A stretch of 64,000 nt of DNA from Halicephalobus mephisto (lineage: Eukaryota; Nematoda; Chromadorea; Rhabditida; Panagrolaimidae), in assembly GCA_009193035.1 (NCBI GenBank), contig SWDT01000065.1:186001-250000 (forward strand), written 5' to 3'. Below, piece after piece: positions 22,811-35,124 of this stretch (position 1 is its first letter; the number at the start of each line of letters is the position of its first letter). The position numbers were made by a program, and so were the translations under genes. Below the pieces are notes generated by a model. It saw nothing but the letters and a program-made list of their open reading frames with translations, was not told where the DNA came from and ran no database searches.

Positions 22811-22818
22811 ACTTTCAG
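22811..22818 (+). promoter_or_regulatory. Probable trans-splice acceptor before the NADAR gene
   Basis: ACTTTCAG ends one base before the ATG at 22820. There is no matching donor between the STEEP1 stop at 22705 and this site. The spacing (about 113 bp) is typical of nematode operons with SL2-type trans-splicing. Confidence 0.65.
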
Positions 22819-22819
22819 C

Positions 22820-24060
22820 ATGAATAGCAAAACCGAAAGTTGTCTCGTTTTCATCTCCGACGATGACGACATCGAACCCGAAACCATCCCGATTTGCGAG
22901 AGAGAGCCGACTCCTGAAAAACGATCAACTTGTTCGAAAAAGTCTCCCGAATTACAGTCCATTTCTTCTGAAGATCGATCCCCCAGTCCGTCTTCGATCT
23001 CGAATAAGAAATCAGGATCGTCTCCAAAGCAGGATTCCAAAAAACGACCAAGAATTTCTTTCCCGTCTCCGGAAAAAGACAAAGATGTTTATTCTGCAAA
23101 ACGAAGTCGAAAATCTGAGTCATTTTACCGGAAAAGAAGCACATACGGTATTACACCCGACGGATTACCCTGCCATGTCATTCCATCAGACTTGGATTTG
23201 AAGTTCGATGAATCGCTCGAAGACGAAATCCCTGCTGGAAGTGGATTTTATCAAGTTCCTATATCGGATTCAGAAGACGACGTGATAGATGTAAATTTTT
23301 TGAAATTAATTAAGATTATTTTTGTGAAAATTCCAGGATCTTGATGAGGAAATTTCGAAAAAAACAAGATTGTCCTTCATTGGTCGGTACTTTGAAGCTG
23401 GACCGAAATTTGAGAATCCTAAAATTTTAACAGGAAAAAACGGTATTTATTTCACGCCGTTTTTTACGAAAAAATACGTTTTTAGTAATCATTTTCCATG
23501 CAAATTTACTGCTCATGGTATGGGTATTTTTTAAATTTAAATGATGGTGGTGATTTTAGGCCAAGTTTTCAATTGTTCGGAACAATATTACATGTATCAG
23601 AAGGCTAGGTATTTTGGAGACAGAAAACGGGCCATGGAAATTCTGGAATGTACGGATCCGAGGGATATGAAGCTGATTGGGAGAGAAATCGCTGGATTTG
23701 ATCGAGATGAATGGGATAAAGTTTCGTTAAAAGTAAGTTTTTGAGATTTTAAAAAAAATAATTTTTTTTATGTTGTAGGTTATGAAATCGGCTTGTCTTT
23801 TTAAATTTAAATCTAACAAAGATATCAGATATGCCTTGTTTGAAACAGCGGGATCGATTTTGATTGAAGCAAGTAAACAGGACAAACTCTGGGGTGTCGG
23901 ATTGGATATGCTCGACAAAGATCTCTTAGACCCAGATAAATGGCCAGGAAAGAATCAATTGGGTTATTTATTAACTAAATTAAGAGATTACTTGATGGAA
24001 TTACCAGAATATCGAAGTGAATTGGATCAATTGAATCAAAATCGTCAACATGATGATTGA
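22820..24060 (+). CDS. NADAR/YbiA-domain protein with disordered N-terminus
   Basis: Exons 22820-23290, 23337-23517, 23560-23732 and 23779-24060 give 368 aa. The first 155 residues are acidic and Ser/Arg/Lys-rich with SP and basic clusters (KKRPRISFPSPEKDKD), suggesting a nuclear protein. The NADAR domain spans about 180-340: YVFSNHFPCKFTAHGQ, then FNCSEQYYMYQKARYFGD with the expected catalytic Glu, and LIEASKQDKLWGVGLDM. Bacterial YbiA is an N-glycosidase acting on riboflavin-pathway intermediates, and other NADAR proteins act on ADP-ribose-like substrates. The nematode substrate is unknown. The domain core is complete, so activity is plausible. It is downstream of STEEP1 in a likely operon. 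Confidence 0.88.
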
Positions 24061-26435
24061 ATTTTTAACGATTTGTCAAATAGTTGTTTTTTGATTTTAA
24101 TTTATTTTGATTTAGTACATTTGAAAGTCGGACCTTGAAGGCGTTTTCAACGCTATGATACTTTTTATTTTTTTTGATTTTTAGTCGTGAATTTTTTCTG
24201 AAATGTTGAATTCTTAAAATTGATTTTAAAAAAGTTGAAATATTTCAACCATTTTTGGGAAATTCTTAAAATTGATTTTAAAATTGAAATATTTTGGTAA
24301 TTTTTGGAAAATTCTTAAAATTAATTAAAAAGTTGAAATATTTCAACCATTTTTGAAAAATATTTTTAAAAGTACTGTTGTGAAGAAAGTAATTTTTTCG
24401 TTTTTAATATATTTGCAAAATTACTAGTTTGTATTTGATTTATTAAATAGTGTTTTTAATTTTATTTTTAATTCTAAAATATTTTGGATGGTGGGGAATT
24501 TTTTAATTGATTTGAATTTGAACAAATTTTTTCTTTTTTTACATTGAGTAGTGTCGGTTTGTGTTCAGCGAGAGAAGTGATCTCATGATCGATGGTAAAA
24601 CTGTCTCGGTAACAAGCAAGGTCATTGATTAAAATCAATTATAGTTTTTAATTTTTATATATGAAAATAATTTTAAAATGTAAATGCTTAATGTTATTAG
24701 TTTTTTATAATTTAAATTTTAAGTCCCTTTGGCAGAAGGAAAATGTTTATGTAGAATGTTGTTTGCCAGCCGTTTTCAGTTCCCTCAGTTTTTGAGTGAA
24801 AACGAGGCGGAAAGAACTCTTGTTGTGTTCGTCATTGGACAACGGCAAGAGCTAAGCTGGTGAACAGCATCTCTAGGATGAAAAAATGAAAGACGAACAT
24901 TTGGGTTTATTAGTTAAGTGTGTAATGTAATTGTGTGTACACTTGATTTGTTCGGTCTGTCTGTCTTCAAACTAGCTCAATTCAGTTGAATGCCTGTGTT
25001 AGAACCCTGGCGAGTGCGTCCTCTCTGTGTCTTCTCCTGCAGTGCGTCCTTCATGTCCCTTCTTTCGCGGTGCGTCCTTCATGTCTCTTCTCCTGCAGTG
25101 CGTCCTTTCTGTGTCTTCTCCTGCGGTGCGTCCTTTGAAAGCTCCGTATTTTAGTCAGTCTTTCCTTTAGTCACAGGTTTTGTTGCGTCGCTTTTCGTTC
25201 TGCCTTTTATTTTTGCGGTTTATGGATTTATTTTTCCAATTTTATATTAAATTAAAGAAAAACTAAATGTTATGAATATTTTTGATTTTTATGGAATTTT
25301 TAAAGTTGTAAAGAAATTGAAAATGTTTTATGGTTTTTTTAAGATTATGAAATTTTAAATTTTTTTGTTTTAAAAATTGTAATTTCATTTTTTTATGGAA
25401 AATTTTTCGAGGATTTTTATGAAGTGAAGATTATACATCGTAATCGGAGGAAAATCGTAAATTTTTGTTTTAATTGAATTTTGTATTTTTGAATCTAAAA
25501 AATTTCTAAAATTGCCCATTCGGAATCGTTTTTGTCCAGGAAATATTTTTTAAATCCGAAAACTGAATTAGGATAATCCTAAGATTGGTTCAATTCTATT
25601 GTACCAACCCTAAAGTCAATCATTGCGTGAACTTGTGTATTTGAACATTTGACGAAAAATAGACAACGATAAGCAAGTGCGTACCTCTAACGATCTGTCT
25701 CTCACTCTGGTTCTCTCAATAACCTTTATTTTTCGATCAAAAAAGCGACAATGGTTTTAATGCTATAGTTTGTCCTTTTTGAAAAACAGACGCACAAAGT
25801 GTACTTGGGGAAAGAGATGTGATCGATTGACCAACGAAAGAAGGAACACACAAACATAGTCCCCTCTATTGCAAGAAACCCAATGGACGGCCTCTCTGCT
25901 CTGCCGCTGTGGTGTCGTCTAAATTGACAGGTAGCGTTGAGCGCGTTAGTTTGATTTTATTCATCTTTTTTTTTGAATATTTTTGTGAATTTGTTTTTAA
26001 TACGTGATATTTAATTATATGGAATTGGTATGATTGTATATATGGGGATTTATATATGGAGTTTTTGGAAGTTTTGAAGTTTTGGAAAAATCGATTTCAA
26101 CACGTGTCGCGTTTTTTTGGTTTTTTTTGATAATTTTAATGTGCAGTTTTAGACGCTTCGAAGTGTCCATCCCCCGTATGTGGGTTATTTGGACCACTGC
26201 TCTAACGTTACCATTCACTAAAAGTAGCAGTTATTCGAGGTGCGTGTAATTTGTTGCCTTTGGTCAACTTTGATCTCGCAAAGACATTTCACAATTATCG
26301 ACAAAAAAAAAGAAATTTAAAAAAATATACCAGCCAAAACAAACGGTTCTAATTTGTTTTTGTGATTGACTCAAATCAGAGCGTGTATTTTTATATTTGG
26401 AATTTTTAAATTTTCGATGCAGCAAATAGTGGATC
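24061..26435. other. Intergenic region, likely promoter of the AIN-1-like gene
   Basis: This is about 2.4 kb without a supported gene. AT-rich DNA runs to 24540. Mixed-composition stretches at 24540-25150 and 25560-25930 stand out from the AT background and probably contain promoter and 5' UTR of the gene starting at 26436. A 28-bp repeat is listed separately. Open frames at 26015-26249 and 26264-26527 lack support. Confidence 0.4.
25012..25135. repeat. GC-richer tandem repeat, 28 bp, four copies
   Basis: GTGCGTCCTTCATGTCTCTT CTCCTGCA recurs four times with few changes. Its C/T-rich composition differs from all other repeats in the window. Each copy carries CTGCAG or CTGCGG at the junction. 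Confidence 0.85.
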
Positions 26436-29136
26436 ATGTTTAACGACGAATATAACTTTGGTCCTCCTAGTGGGAGTTCACTAGATGCAAGTGTATGGAA
26501 ACCACATCCTCCACCTGATCTCAGCAATCATGTAAGTTTTGGAAATTTTTTGAATTATTTATTGTTGGTGTTCTGTAGAATTTTAAAAATTAAGAATTGA
26601 ATGGGCTTAGGAATTTTAAAAAATGTTGAAAATAGTTTTTGGAAATTTAGAATATTTGAGAAATTTGTGTTAGGATGTTTTTAAAGGTTCTTGACCTTTT
26701 TGAGAATGACAGTGAATTTTTGAATTTAGGAGTTGGTAGTTTGGAATTAATTTCGAAAATGAAAAGTTTTGAAATTCTTGGAAAATTTCATCAGAATTTT
26801 ATGAAATTTTTGAATTTTTTAAAATTGAGATGTTTTTGAATATTGGTGGAAATTTGTTTTTGGAACGTTCTGAGGAATTGTAAAAGATCGTTTTTGAGAA
26901 AATTTGGTATTTTTTGAATTTTTAAAAATTGGGGATGTTTTTGAATATTGGTGGAAATTTGTTTTTTGGAACGTTCTGAAATGTGGTGTTGGAGCTGTTG
27001 TGTGATCTTTGATTTTGATGATATGGTTTTAGAATAGCAAATTGAACACATGGGCTCCACCGGGTACGCGAGGCAACAAGGAATTTGTCTATGATGATGC
27101 TAGCGCGAAAGCTGCTTGGAATGGCGGTAGACCGGGTTCAACAATTGGTGGTGAGAAACCAATTAGTGGTCCTCAGAATGCGTGGGGACCTCCAGGAGAC
27201 TTGACAAATGAAATGGCATTGGATCAGGAATTTCTTCAAATGAATATTGGAGGAAAACCACAAGAAGGATTTGGACAACATGGTGGTCCACAATGGGGAA
27301 GACAGGAAGTTAATCAATCGACTCCTTGGGATGTTGATGCAAATGGAGCTATGGGAAGACCACCGTTTGGAGGTCCGGAAGGTATTCCACCACAAGGACG
27401 TGGAGGTTTTATTCAACAACCTATCCATTTTGATAATGGAAATAATCAATGGAGACAATGGGACAATGATTTTGGAAATAAAGCTCCACCGGAATTTAAT
27501 GGACCACCGTTTAATGCAGGACCTATTCAAGGACAGTTTAATCATTCAAGAATGAATAATTTTATTCCGCAACAAAGTGGATTTAATGAAAGAATGCCAT
27601 TTCAAATTAGAAATGGACCACCATTTCATCATGGTGGTGGTCATCCACCACAACAACCATGGATTGATAATAAATTTGGTAATGGTGGTCATCATCAAAT
27701 TCATCATCCTATTGGTGGACCTAATGGTGGTGGAAGATTTCCATTTGGACATCCTGGACAACAAGCACCACCTGGTGGACCACCTAATATGATGATGAGT
27801 GGTAGACCACCGTTAATGGCAATGCAACCTCCTCATCATCCACATCATCCTGGTGCTGTTCCACCTAATTTTCAAATGGGAACTTTTCAACCAGCAATTC
27901 AGAATGAAGATGCAATGTGGCAGGATCCAAATGGTGAATTAAGGAAATGGCAACGTGATACAGGAACTGCTGTTTGGGGTGATCCATCTAAACAAAATTG
28001 TAAGTTTTTTAGTTGGATTTTTAAGTGGGGAATTTTGGAGATTTAAAAAATTTTTTATGGATTTGTGGAAATGGGGGAGTTTTAGATTTTTTGGAAGGGG
28101 AATTTGGAAAGTTTGTTTATAGGGAATGATGGTGTGCTTTTAGCGTCTGAGATTCGTCGTTGGATTCAACCTCCTACTGATTCTGATGAGGAAAATCTTC
28201 TTACTCCGGATCCTTTACGTGAAGGGAAAGATGAACTTGAGACTGGTTGGGGACCTCCACCTGCTCCTCCAGGTGCTAAGGGTGCACCGGGAATGCCGCA
28301 TCCGATTATTGGAAGTGGATGGAATGAACCACCGAGAGGACCTCCACAAAATTTTCCTCCTGGTCCTAATAGTTTTCATGGAGGTGTGCCTCCACCCAGT
28401 AATGGTTGGGGTAGTGGTGGTGGTCAACCAGGAAGTGCTGATTGGACGACTAGATCTGGACCGGGGTTTAATCAACCTCCTCCTATGGGCGGATTTGATG
28501 GTTTTGGAAGTGGAAGTAATCAGGAAAATGAAATTCAAAGAATTGCAGATAAACTTCGTCTTGCAGTTGCGAAAAATTTACTTGATGTTAATCTTTTGGC
28601 AAATATGAATAGTGCTCCTGGATATGTCTCTAATCAAGAACAAGCAGCAAATACTTTGTCTTTGTTGAATAATATGCTGGAGAAAGTTCAATATCAAGAT
28701 ATGCTTGAAGCTCGGATTAAACAAGAAGGTGATCCGTCTAAAAGAGCGGAACTTGAGAGGTCTCTGGTCGGGATTAAGAAGGATTTGCAAGAATATAGAG
28801 AGAAAATTCATGCAGCTCTTAAAGGTTCGCCTCCGAGAGGTAAGTTTATTCGTTTTTAGACAATTTTATCAAATTTTATTGAAGTTAAGAAATTTAAAAA
28901 AATTTTGAATAAGGTAGAATTTTGGAAATGGTTTTTTTGGAATTTTGTTTTGTTTCGATTTTTATGAGTAATTTGGAATTTGGATGAAAATGATTTTGAA
29001 GATTTGTTTGTAGTTTGATATGTGATTGATATGTGGATTTTTAGTTTCCTTGGCGGATGAGCTTACCATGGACGAACAACCAAACCAGGATCTCGCTCCA
29101 TCTTCTCTAGGTGGTGGAGTCGGCCAACTCTGGTAA
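26436..29136 (+). CDS. ain-1: GW182/AIN-1-like miRISC scaffold protein
   Basis: Glycine-tryptophan protein that links Argonaute-miRNA complexes to deadenylases in cytoplasmic bodies. Exons 26436-26531, 27033-27999, 28144-28839 and 29045-29136 give 616 aa. Isolated Trp residues in Gly/Pro/Asn/Gln-rich disorder recur throughout: NTWAPPG, NAWGPPG, PQWGRQE, STPWDVD, NQWRQWDND, KWQRDTGTAVWGDPSKQ, RRWIQPPTDS, TGWGPPP, SGWNEPP, ADWTTRSG. The VWGDP core followed by RRWIQPP resembles the conserved Argonaute-binding hooks of AIN-1/AIN-2. A helical region (about 480-580, IQRIADKLRLAVAKNLLDVN) precedes a C-terminal VGQLW. His/Pro/Gly repeats fill the middle. There is no RRM, as in the short nematode GW proteins. 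Assignment to ain-1 rather than ain-2 is tentative. Confidence 0.88.
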
Positions 29137-31000
29137 AGTGCAGTGGAATCTGTTCAAAACTGTGATCTTAGTACTTGGACAAATCTACCAGTCTCAGCGA
29201 ATTGTTTCCACAATCCATATTTGCTTTCCGAAACACGCCTACAGTAAACTACGTCTATGCTTTTGAATCGATCATTTATAGCGGTTATTTTTTTGCGTTT
29301 TTTCTCAGACCATTCTCATCCCGGCACGAGTCTGTTACAATCTTGTTCTCTCAGCCTAATACGGTAACTGGTTTGTGTACATTGTTATTCTTTTATTGCC
29401 ACTATAATAGACACTTTCATATGAAGAAGAACCTCAGTTTGAGTGTCGGGTAGATGGAATAGCCAACAAAAACGGAGACAGTCTCGAGCTAGACTACTGT
29501 ATCTCTTAAGCAATTACTACTCATCCCTGCCCAATTTAAAAACCAAAATTATTTTTTTAGTTAACCATAAGACTTGGAAAATGAGATTTTTTTTCTTATT
29601 TTTTGGGTCGTATTAAAAATCAAGCGGGATGTGAACGGTCAAATCTCTATTTTTTCTAGTTAATTCTCAGACACAGAATGCGCGGTCTTTGATTGTGTTC
29701 AAAAATGAAGTGTGTAATAATTTTATAGTAGTTTTTTATTATATGGTAGTTAATTCTTTAGGATATTTTTTGAATGATTTTGTTAAAGTTGTTTTTTAGA
29801 TTAATTTTTGTAGTAAATTTTTAATTTAATAAGTTATCTAAAAATTAAAAACAAAAGAATTTTTTTATTTTTAAATTTGTATTTTCGGTATCTGGATTAC
29901 ATTAGTAATACAGTAATCGAAAAAGAATTTTAAAAATAGAGAAATTTGAAATTAATCGAAAAAATGGAATTTTTAAAATTTTTTTGTTTTTAAATTGATC
30001 GAAATTACTATTTTTGAATTAAAAAATTTCTAAAATGATTTATCTAAAAAATAATATTTGCAAAATCAGGAAATGTCCCGAAGAAGCAACTACCGTATGA
30101 TAGTTTTTTATTTTGCCTTCCCCAGAATGTCTTTCAGCGATATTCACGAAAATTTTTGTCAAAAGTGTCATAATCGTGCTGATTATATTTTCGTGATTTT
30201 TTCGCCTTTTTTAAAGAAAGCTGAAACACACTCAAACCTCCGCCAAAATGGGTCCAATTTTAATTTTTTTTTATAAAAAAATGACCTTCTCTCCGTGATT
30301 GATCAGAAATTTTTAAAATCGAGTTATCCGCCTCTGAATATTTTGCTATTTTTTTTTGTAGTCTCGCAATTCCATGCCCACTTACTCCACTGGTGTTTTT
30401 TGGTTCTGGGATGATTTATTTTTCTACAGTTGATAAATGTTGCATATAATTTGGACGAAGTACAGTAATGTGATTTAAATCAAAAAATTGAAAATTAAAA
30501 AATTGTTAAAAATTAAAGAAATTGAAGAATTTAAAAAATTTGAATTAAGAGATTTAAAAAAATTAAAAATGTAAAATTTAAAGAAATTGGAAAATTTAAA
30601 TTAAAAGATTTAAAAAAATTGAAGATTTTTAAAATTTAAAGATATTAAGAAATTTATACTTTTAAAATATAAAAAATTTGAATTAAAAGATTTAAAAAAA
30701 TTAAAAATATAAAGAAATTGGAAAATTTAAATTAAAAAATTGAAAATTAAAAAATTGTTAAAAATTAAAGAAATTGGAAAATTTTTAAAATTTAAATTAA
30801 AAGATTTAAAAAAATTAAAGATTTTTAAAATTTAAAGAAATTGGAAAATTTAAATTTAAAAATTTAAAAAAATTGAAGATTTTTAAAATTTAAAGAAATT
30901 GGAAAATTTTTAAAATAAGAAGAAAAATTAAAAACAATGATGTTAATTCTCAAGAGATGGTACTGTAATTAAAAAAGAAAAATAATCTGTTTTCTTGATA
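29137..31000. other. 3' flank of the AIN-1-like gene and AT-rich intergenic DNA
   Basis: 29137-29540 is non-repetitive and is probably the 3' UTR of the upstream gene; the open frame 29175-29453 within it lacks an ATG and is not supported. 29540-30470 is AT-rich, with a more complex patch at 30060-30400 that I cannot identify. 30470-30930 is low-complexity GAAATTGGAAAATTTAAA-type repeat. Confidence 0.4.
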
Positions 31001-31419
31001 AGAGGATTAGAATATAATTGAAAATTTTGGATTTTTTGAAGATGTTTTAGGAGTGTCCGAGATTTTGTGGGAATTCAGAAACATTCCGAAATTTTGGAAT
31101 TTCTGAAACTTGGAAATTTTGGAAGATTTCAGTTTTGCGAAAACCAGGAATGAACATCTAAAATCAAAAATTTTAAATTCTCTAGACAATTCGTGTCAAG
31201 ACGAATTTGTAATTTTCTATCGTCTTCTGGAATCTGGCTCGTTGAAACCGTCGAAATTTGTGGGAAATTATGAAAATTTCAGAAACGAAAAATCTGAGAT
31301 TAGTGATTTTAAAAATATCAGAAAAAATCCGAAATTCGTTTTGAGACTATTTCGTAAAAACTTCAGAATTTTCCGAAATTTAACAGAGGGTTTTAAAATT
31401 TTTTGTGAAGTTGATAGAA

Positions 31420-31760
31420 TTTAGTACCAACTTTTGAAACGAAAAATTTGGAATTAGTGATTTTGAAAATACCAGAAAAATTCGAAATTCGTGTCGAAAC
31501 TATTTTGTAAAAACTTCAGAATCTTCCGAAATTTAATAGATAATTTTGTAATTTTCGAAATCCTCATGGAAGTTGATAGAATTTAGTACCAACTTTTGAA
31601 ACGAAAAATCTGGGATTAGTGATTTTAAAAATACCGGAAAAATTCGAAATTCGTGTCGAAACTATTTTGTAAAAACTTCAGAATCTTCTAAAATTTACCA
31701 GAAAATTTTGTAATTTTCGAAATCCTCATGGAAGCTGATATAATCTTCTAAAATCCAAAG
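31420..31760. repeat. Tandem repeat, about 160 bp, two to three copies
   Basis: Copies starting near 31270 (diverged), 31435 and 31598 share TTTTGAAACGAAAAATCTGG, ATTCGTGTCGAAACTATTTT, GTAAAAACTTCAGAATCTTC and GAAATCCTCATGGAAGTTGA. The same GACACGAATTTCGAAA-like words occur at 240-430, 3230-3400 and 11660-12050, so the unit belongs to a dispersed family. 31900-32185 is AAATTTAAGAATTTTGAAAA low complexity. Confidence 0.75.
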
Positions 31761-32539
31761 GTAATTTATGAACCGAAAATCCATAATAAATAATTCCAAA
31801 AATTTCTCCTTGAGACAATTTCGTAAGAACATGTGTTTTAATTTTCATAACAATGCGATCGAAATATGTTTTCGTCAATTTCCAGACATTCCTTAGGAAC
31901 GAAATTTGTTTTCAAAATTTGAAATTTCATCATCTAAAACAATTTTTAAAATTTTCATTTTTGAAAAATTATAAATTGCGAAATTCACAATTAAGAATTT
32001 TGGAAAATTAAAAAAATTAAGAATTTTGAAAAATTTAAGAATTTCGAAAAATTAAAAAATTTAAGAATTTTGAGAAATTAAAAAATTTAAGAATTTTGGA
32101 AAATTTAAGAATTTTGAGAAATTTAAAAATTTTGAAAAATTTAAAAATTTAAGAATTTTGAAAAATTTAAAATTTTTAATTTCCTAGGATTGGTTGAAAG
32201 ATCAGATTTATGACTTTCGAGATGTGAAAGAAGGATTGTTACTAAGTTACAAAAATATGAAATTGATGTTGTTTATGTCGTTTTCGAGGCCAATTCATCA
32301 AGTGACGAACATGCTGATTTTTCTTTAATTTCCATAGTTGTTATTGTGAACCCAGGGAATAACATTATTAAAGAAGTAAAATTGCTACTGAAATGGTTAA
32401 ATATAGTTTAATATTTCATTAGTGATTTTTATAAAACAACAAATAAGTTTATAAAAAATAGATAAAATTCAACTTTTACGGTGTTTTAAATTAGAAATGA
32501 CAAAAAGAGAATAGATAAAAGTTGTTTTCTAATGACTTA

Positions 32540-33025
32540 GGATTTGGATTTTAGGATTGTTGATTATTAAAATATGTATTTTTCTAACAAAATGAGTGTA
32601 AAAAATGAGAAAGAATACTCCAATTTTCACAATGTTTTGAACTAGAAATAACAAAAAAATATATAAATTGTTTTCTGATAAGTTGATAGTTGGATTTTAA
32701 GATTGTTGATTATTAAAATATGTATTTTTCTAACAAAATGAGTGTAAAAAATGAGAGAAAATACTCCAATTTTCACAATGTTTCCAATTAGCAATAACAA
32801 AAAAAATATATAAATTGTTTTTTGATGAGTTGATAGTTGGATTTTAAGATTGTTGATTATTAAAATATGTATTTTTCTAACAAATTGAGTGTAAAAAATG
32901 AGAGAAAATACTCCAATTTTCACAATGTTTCGAACTAGAAATAACAAAAAAGTATATAAAAGTTGTTTTTTGATGAGTTGATAGTTGAATTTTAAGATTG
33001 TTGATTATTAAAATATGTTGATTAT
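32540..33025. repeat. Tandem repeat, about 145 bp, three to four copies
   Basis: The unit runs GATTGTTGATTATTAAAATA, TGTATTTTTCTAACAAAATG, AGTGTAAAAAATGAGAGAAA, ATACTCCAATTTTCACAATG, then a short ATAACAAAAAA segment. Anchors are near 32557, 32701, 32846 and 32995. The minus-strand open frame 32642-32947 is a product of the repeat. A related diverged unit continues to about 33240. Confidence 0.85.
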
Positions 33026-33258
33026 TCTAAAAAGACAAGTATATACAAATTAGGTGGGATAATTCTACAATTACAATGATTTGAAACTATGGCAATGTAG
33101 ACAGAAGATGCATCAGGGATATCTTCTGATGAATTGAAGTTTTGCTTTTCGAATTATTCATTTATCAGAATATGTGCATTCTTCTAATCATATGAGTCTA
33201 CGCAACGTGAAAAAGTAATTCAACGTTTACGGTACTTCGAACCAGAATAAAACTCCGC

Positions 33259-33442
33259 CATGGACGGTTCCAAGCTCCGCTGCGAACAAAGGAAGGTTGG
33301 TCTTCTGCCAAAGGATCACAAAATCAAACAAGAAACCATGGACAAGGATTACAACATGATTCAGCATAAAATTCGAAATCCAGAGGCACCTACAGCAACG
33401 TACTGGCTCAGGGGTCAATCATCTTCATCAACCATCAACTAA
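33259..33442 (+). other. Short open frame, 60 codons, unsupported
   Basis: A hydrophilic open frame (starting MDGSKLRCEQRKVGLLPKDH) sits between two tandem arrays. Its composition is more coding-like than its surroundings and it ends in the first unit of the 41-bp repeat. No domain, splice sites or partner exon are seen, so it may be a gene fragment or chance. Confidence 0.2.
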
Positions 33443-33645
33443 GGAATGGAAGAAGAACAAAAATAACATCAACCTTCAGCTAAGGAATGGAAGAAGAACA
33501 AAAATAACATCAACCTTCAACTAAGGAATGGAAGAAGGGCGAAAATAACATCAACCTTCAGCTAAGGAAAGGAAGAAGAACAAAAATAACATCAACCTTC
33601 AGCTAAGGAAAGGAAGAAGAACAAAAATAACATCGAACTTTTCTG
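33423..33645. repeat. Tandem repeat, about 41 bp, five copies
   Basis: The unit AAGGAATGGAAGAAGAACAA AAATAACATCAACCTTCAGC T is repeated five times with near-identity, so the array is recent. Confidence 0.9.
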
Positions 33646-34319
33646 AAAATTCAATTTTGGAATAAAGATTCTAATTTTGAAATCGTTGTTTTTTGGAATT
33701 TACTTATTTTTCTACCATATACTCGGTATTGGGAGATTTTTTAGAAGATATGATAAAACAATATTTTTTAAGGACACAAAAAAAGAATAACTTTTGGCCT
33801 CGTAACAATTGCGAAATAAAATAAAAATATAAAACAATCATTTTTTTTGTAAATATTCGACTTTTGTGAAGAAAATTAAAAAATAACTGACGATTTGCAT
33901 TTATTACTGTTACTGTATCAAAAGTTACTTTTTTGTGTAAAAAATTTGTTCATATAAGTATACGTCACTCTATGACTAGTCTAAAAATTGTTATTTTCAT
34001 GATCCAAAAATTAAGCATACAGTAACTGCCCCAGGAGCAGCTGATTTATAATTTTTGTGTTTGAGAAATGTATCCCTTCAGGAACTTTTTTAAAATTATT
34101 TACATTGAATATTTAATTACTTGAATTTGGAACTTAATTAAAGAAATTATTTCATAATCCTTCGTCATCAACAATCTGTAAAGAGATTTACAAAGTCTAT
34201 ACTTCTTCTACTGGACGGGATCAGATGTAGATAGTAGCAAGTCGCAGCCAAATAATAAAAAAACGCCAAGCTTTATCTCTTACAAAAATTGATAATAATA
34301 GTTCCAAGTTTTCCCGCCT

Positions 34320-34610
34320 GTGTTTTTTTTCTCTCGTTGCGAGATCCTTCTTTCTTTCGTTGCGAGACTTTTCTTTCGTTGTGAGACCTTTCTTTCGTTC
34401 GTTGCGAGATCCTTCTTTCTTTCGTTGTGAGACCTTTTTTTCTCTCGTTGCGAGATACTTCTTTCTTTCGTTGTGAGACTTTTCTTTCGTTGTTAGACCT
34501 TTCTTTCTTTCGTTGCAAGATCCTTCTTTCTTTCGTTGCGAGACCTTTTTTTCTTTCATTGCGAGATCTTTCTTGCTTTCGTTGTGAGACCCTTCTTTTT
34601 TCGTTTTTCC
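34320..34610. repeat. Pyrimidine-rich repeat, 17-35 bp units
   Basis: Units of TTCTTTCTTTCGTTGCGAGA or CGTTGTGAGACCTTTCTTTC, varying in length, run for nearly 300 bp. The plus strand is strongly T/C-rich. The minus-strand open frame 34221-34691 (Lys/Glu/Arg-rich) is a reading of this repeat. Confidence 0.85.
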
Positions 34611-35124
34611 TCTTTTATGTAAGCGCAGAACACGTATTTTTTGACTTTCTCTTTTCCTATTCCTCTTTTTTACCTTCGATTCCGTCGACAAATCTTACTA
34701 TTTAATTTTGAACAATTCGAACTATGTTTAATGCGTTTTTTTCAGTAAATTTGTAGCGACAAAATTGCCAAGTTTAATAATTAAAAAATTCTGACGTTTT
34801 CGAAAGTTATAATTTTTCTACTTTAATTACTTCAAACGACCAAATCTCAAAAATTAAAAAATATTTATTTAAAAATTCTACAGTAATACGAAAACATTTA
34901 ATTTTCGCGATATAGACTGTAAATTATTAGTGAAAATTAAAATTATATTTTTCATCTGTCAGAACTGCTGAAATTTGAAAACATCCGAACTTTCGTCGAG
35001 AAATTTAAACATCTGTTTTTTCAGAAGTTATAATTTGAAAAATTTATTTTTATTTAAAAACAAATTATTTTTGTTAATTTTTCTGTCGAATTTTAATAAA
35101 TTTTATTTTCTAATTTCTGACTAA

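Noticed and set aside
29175..29453. 92-codon frame after the AIN-1-like gene
   Set aside because: It has no ATG start (it opens with TTG), lies at the expected place of the 3' UTR and has no domain.
30058..30276. 72-codon frame with CxxC (ENFCQKCHNRAD)
   Set aside because: It is isolated in AT-rich DNA, has no clear ATG at its listed start, and shows no splice partners or known domain.
34221..34691. 156-codon Lys/Glu-rich frame on the minus strand
   Set aside because: It lies entirely within the pyrimidine-rich tandem repeat and has no complexity outside it.
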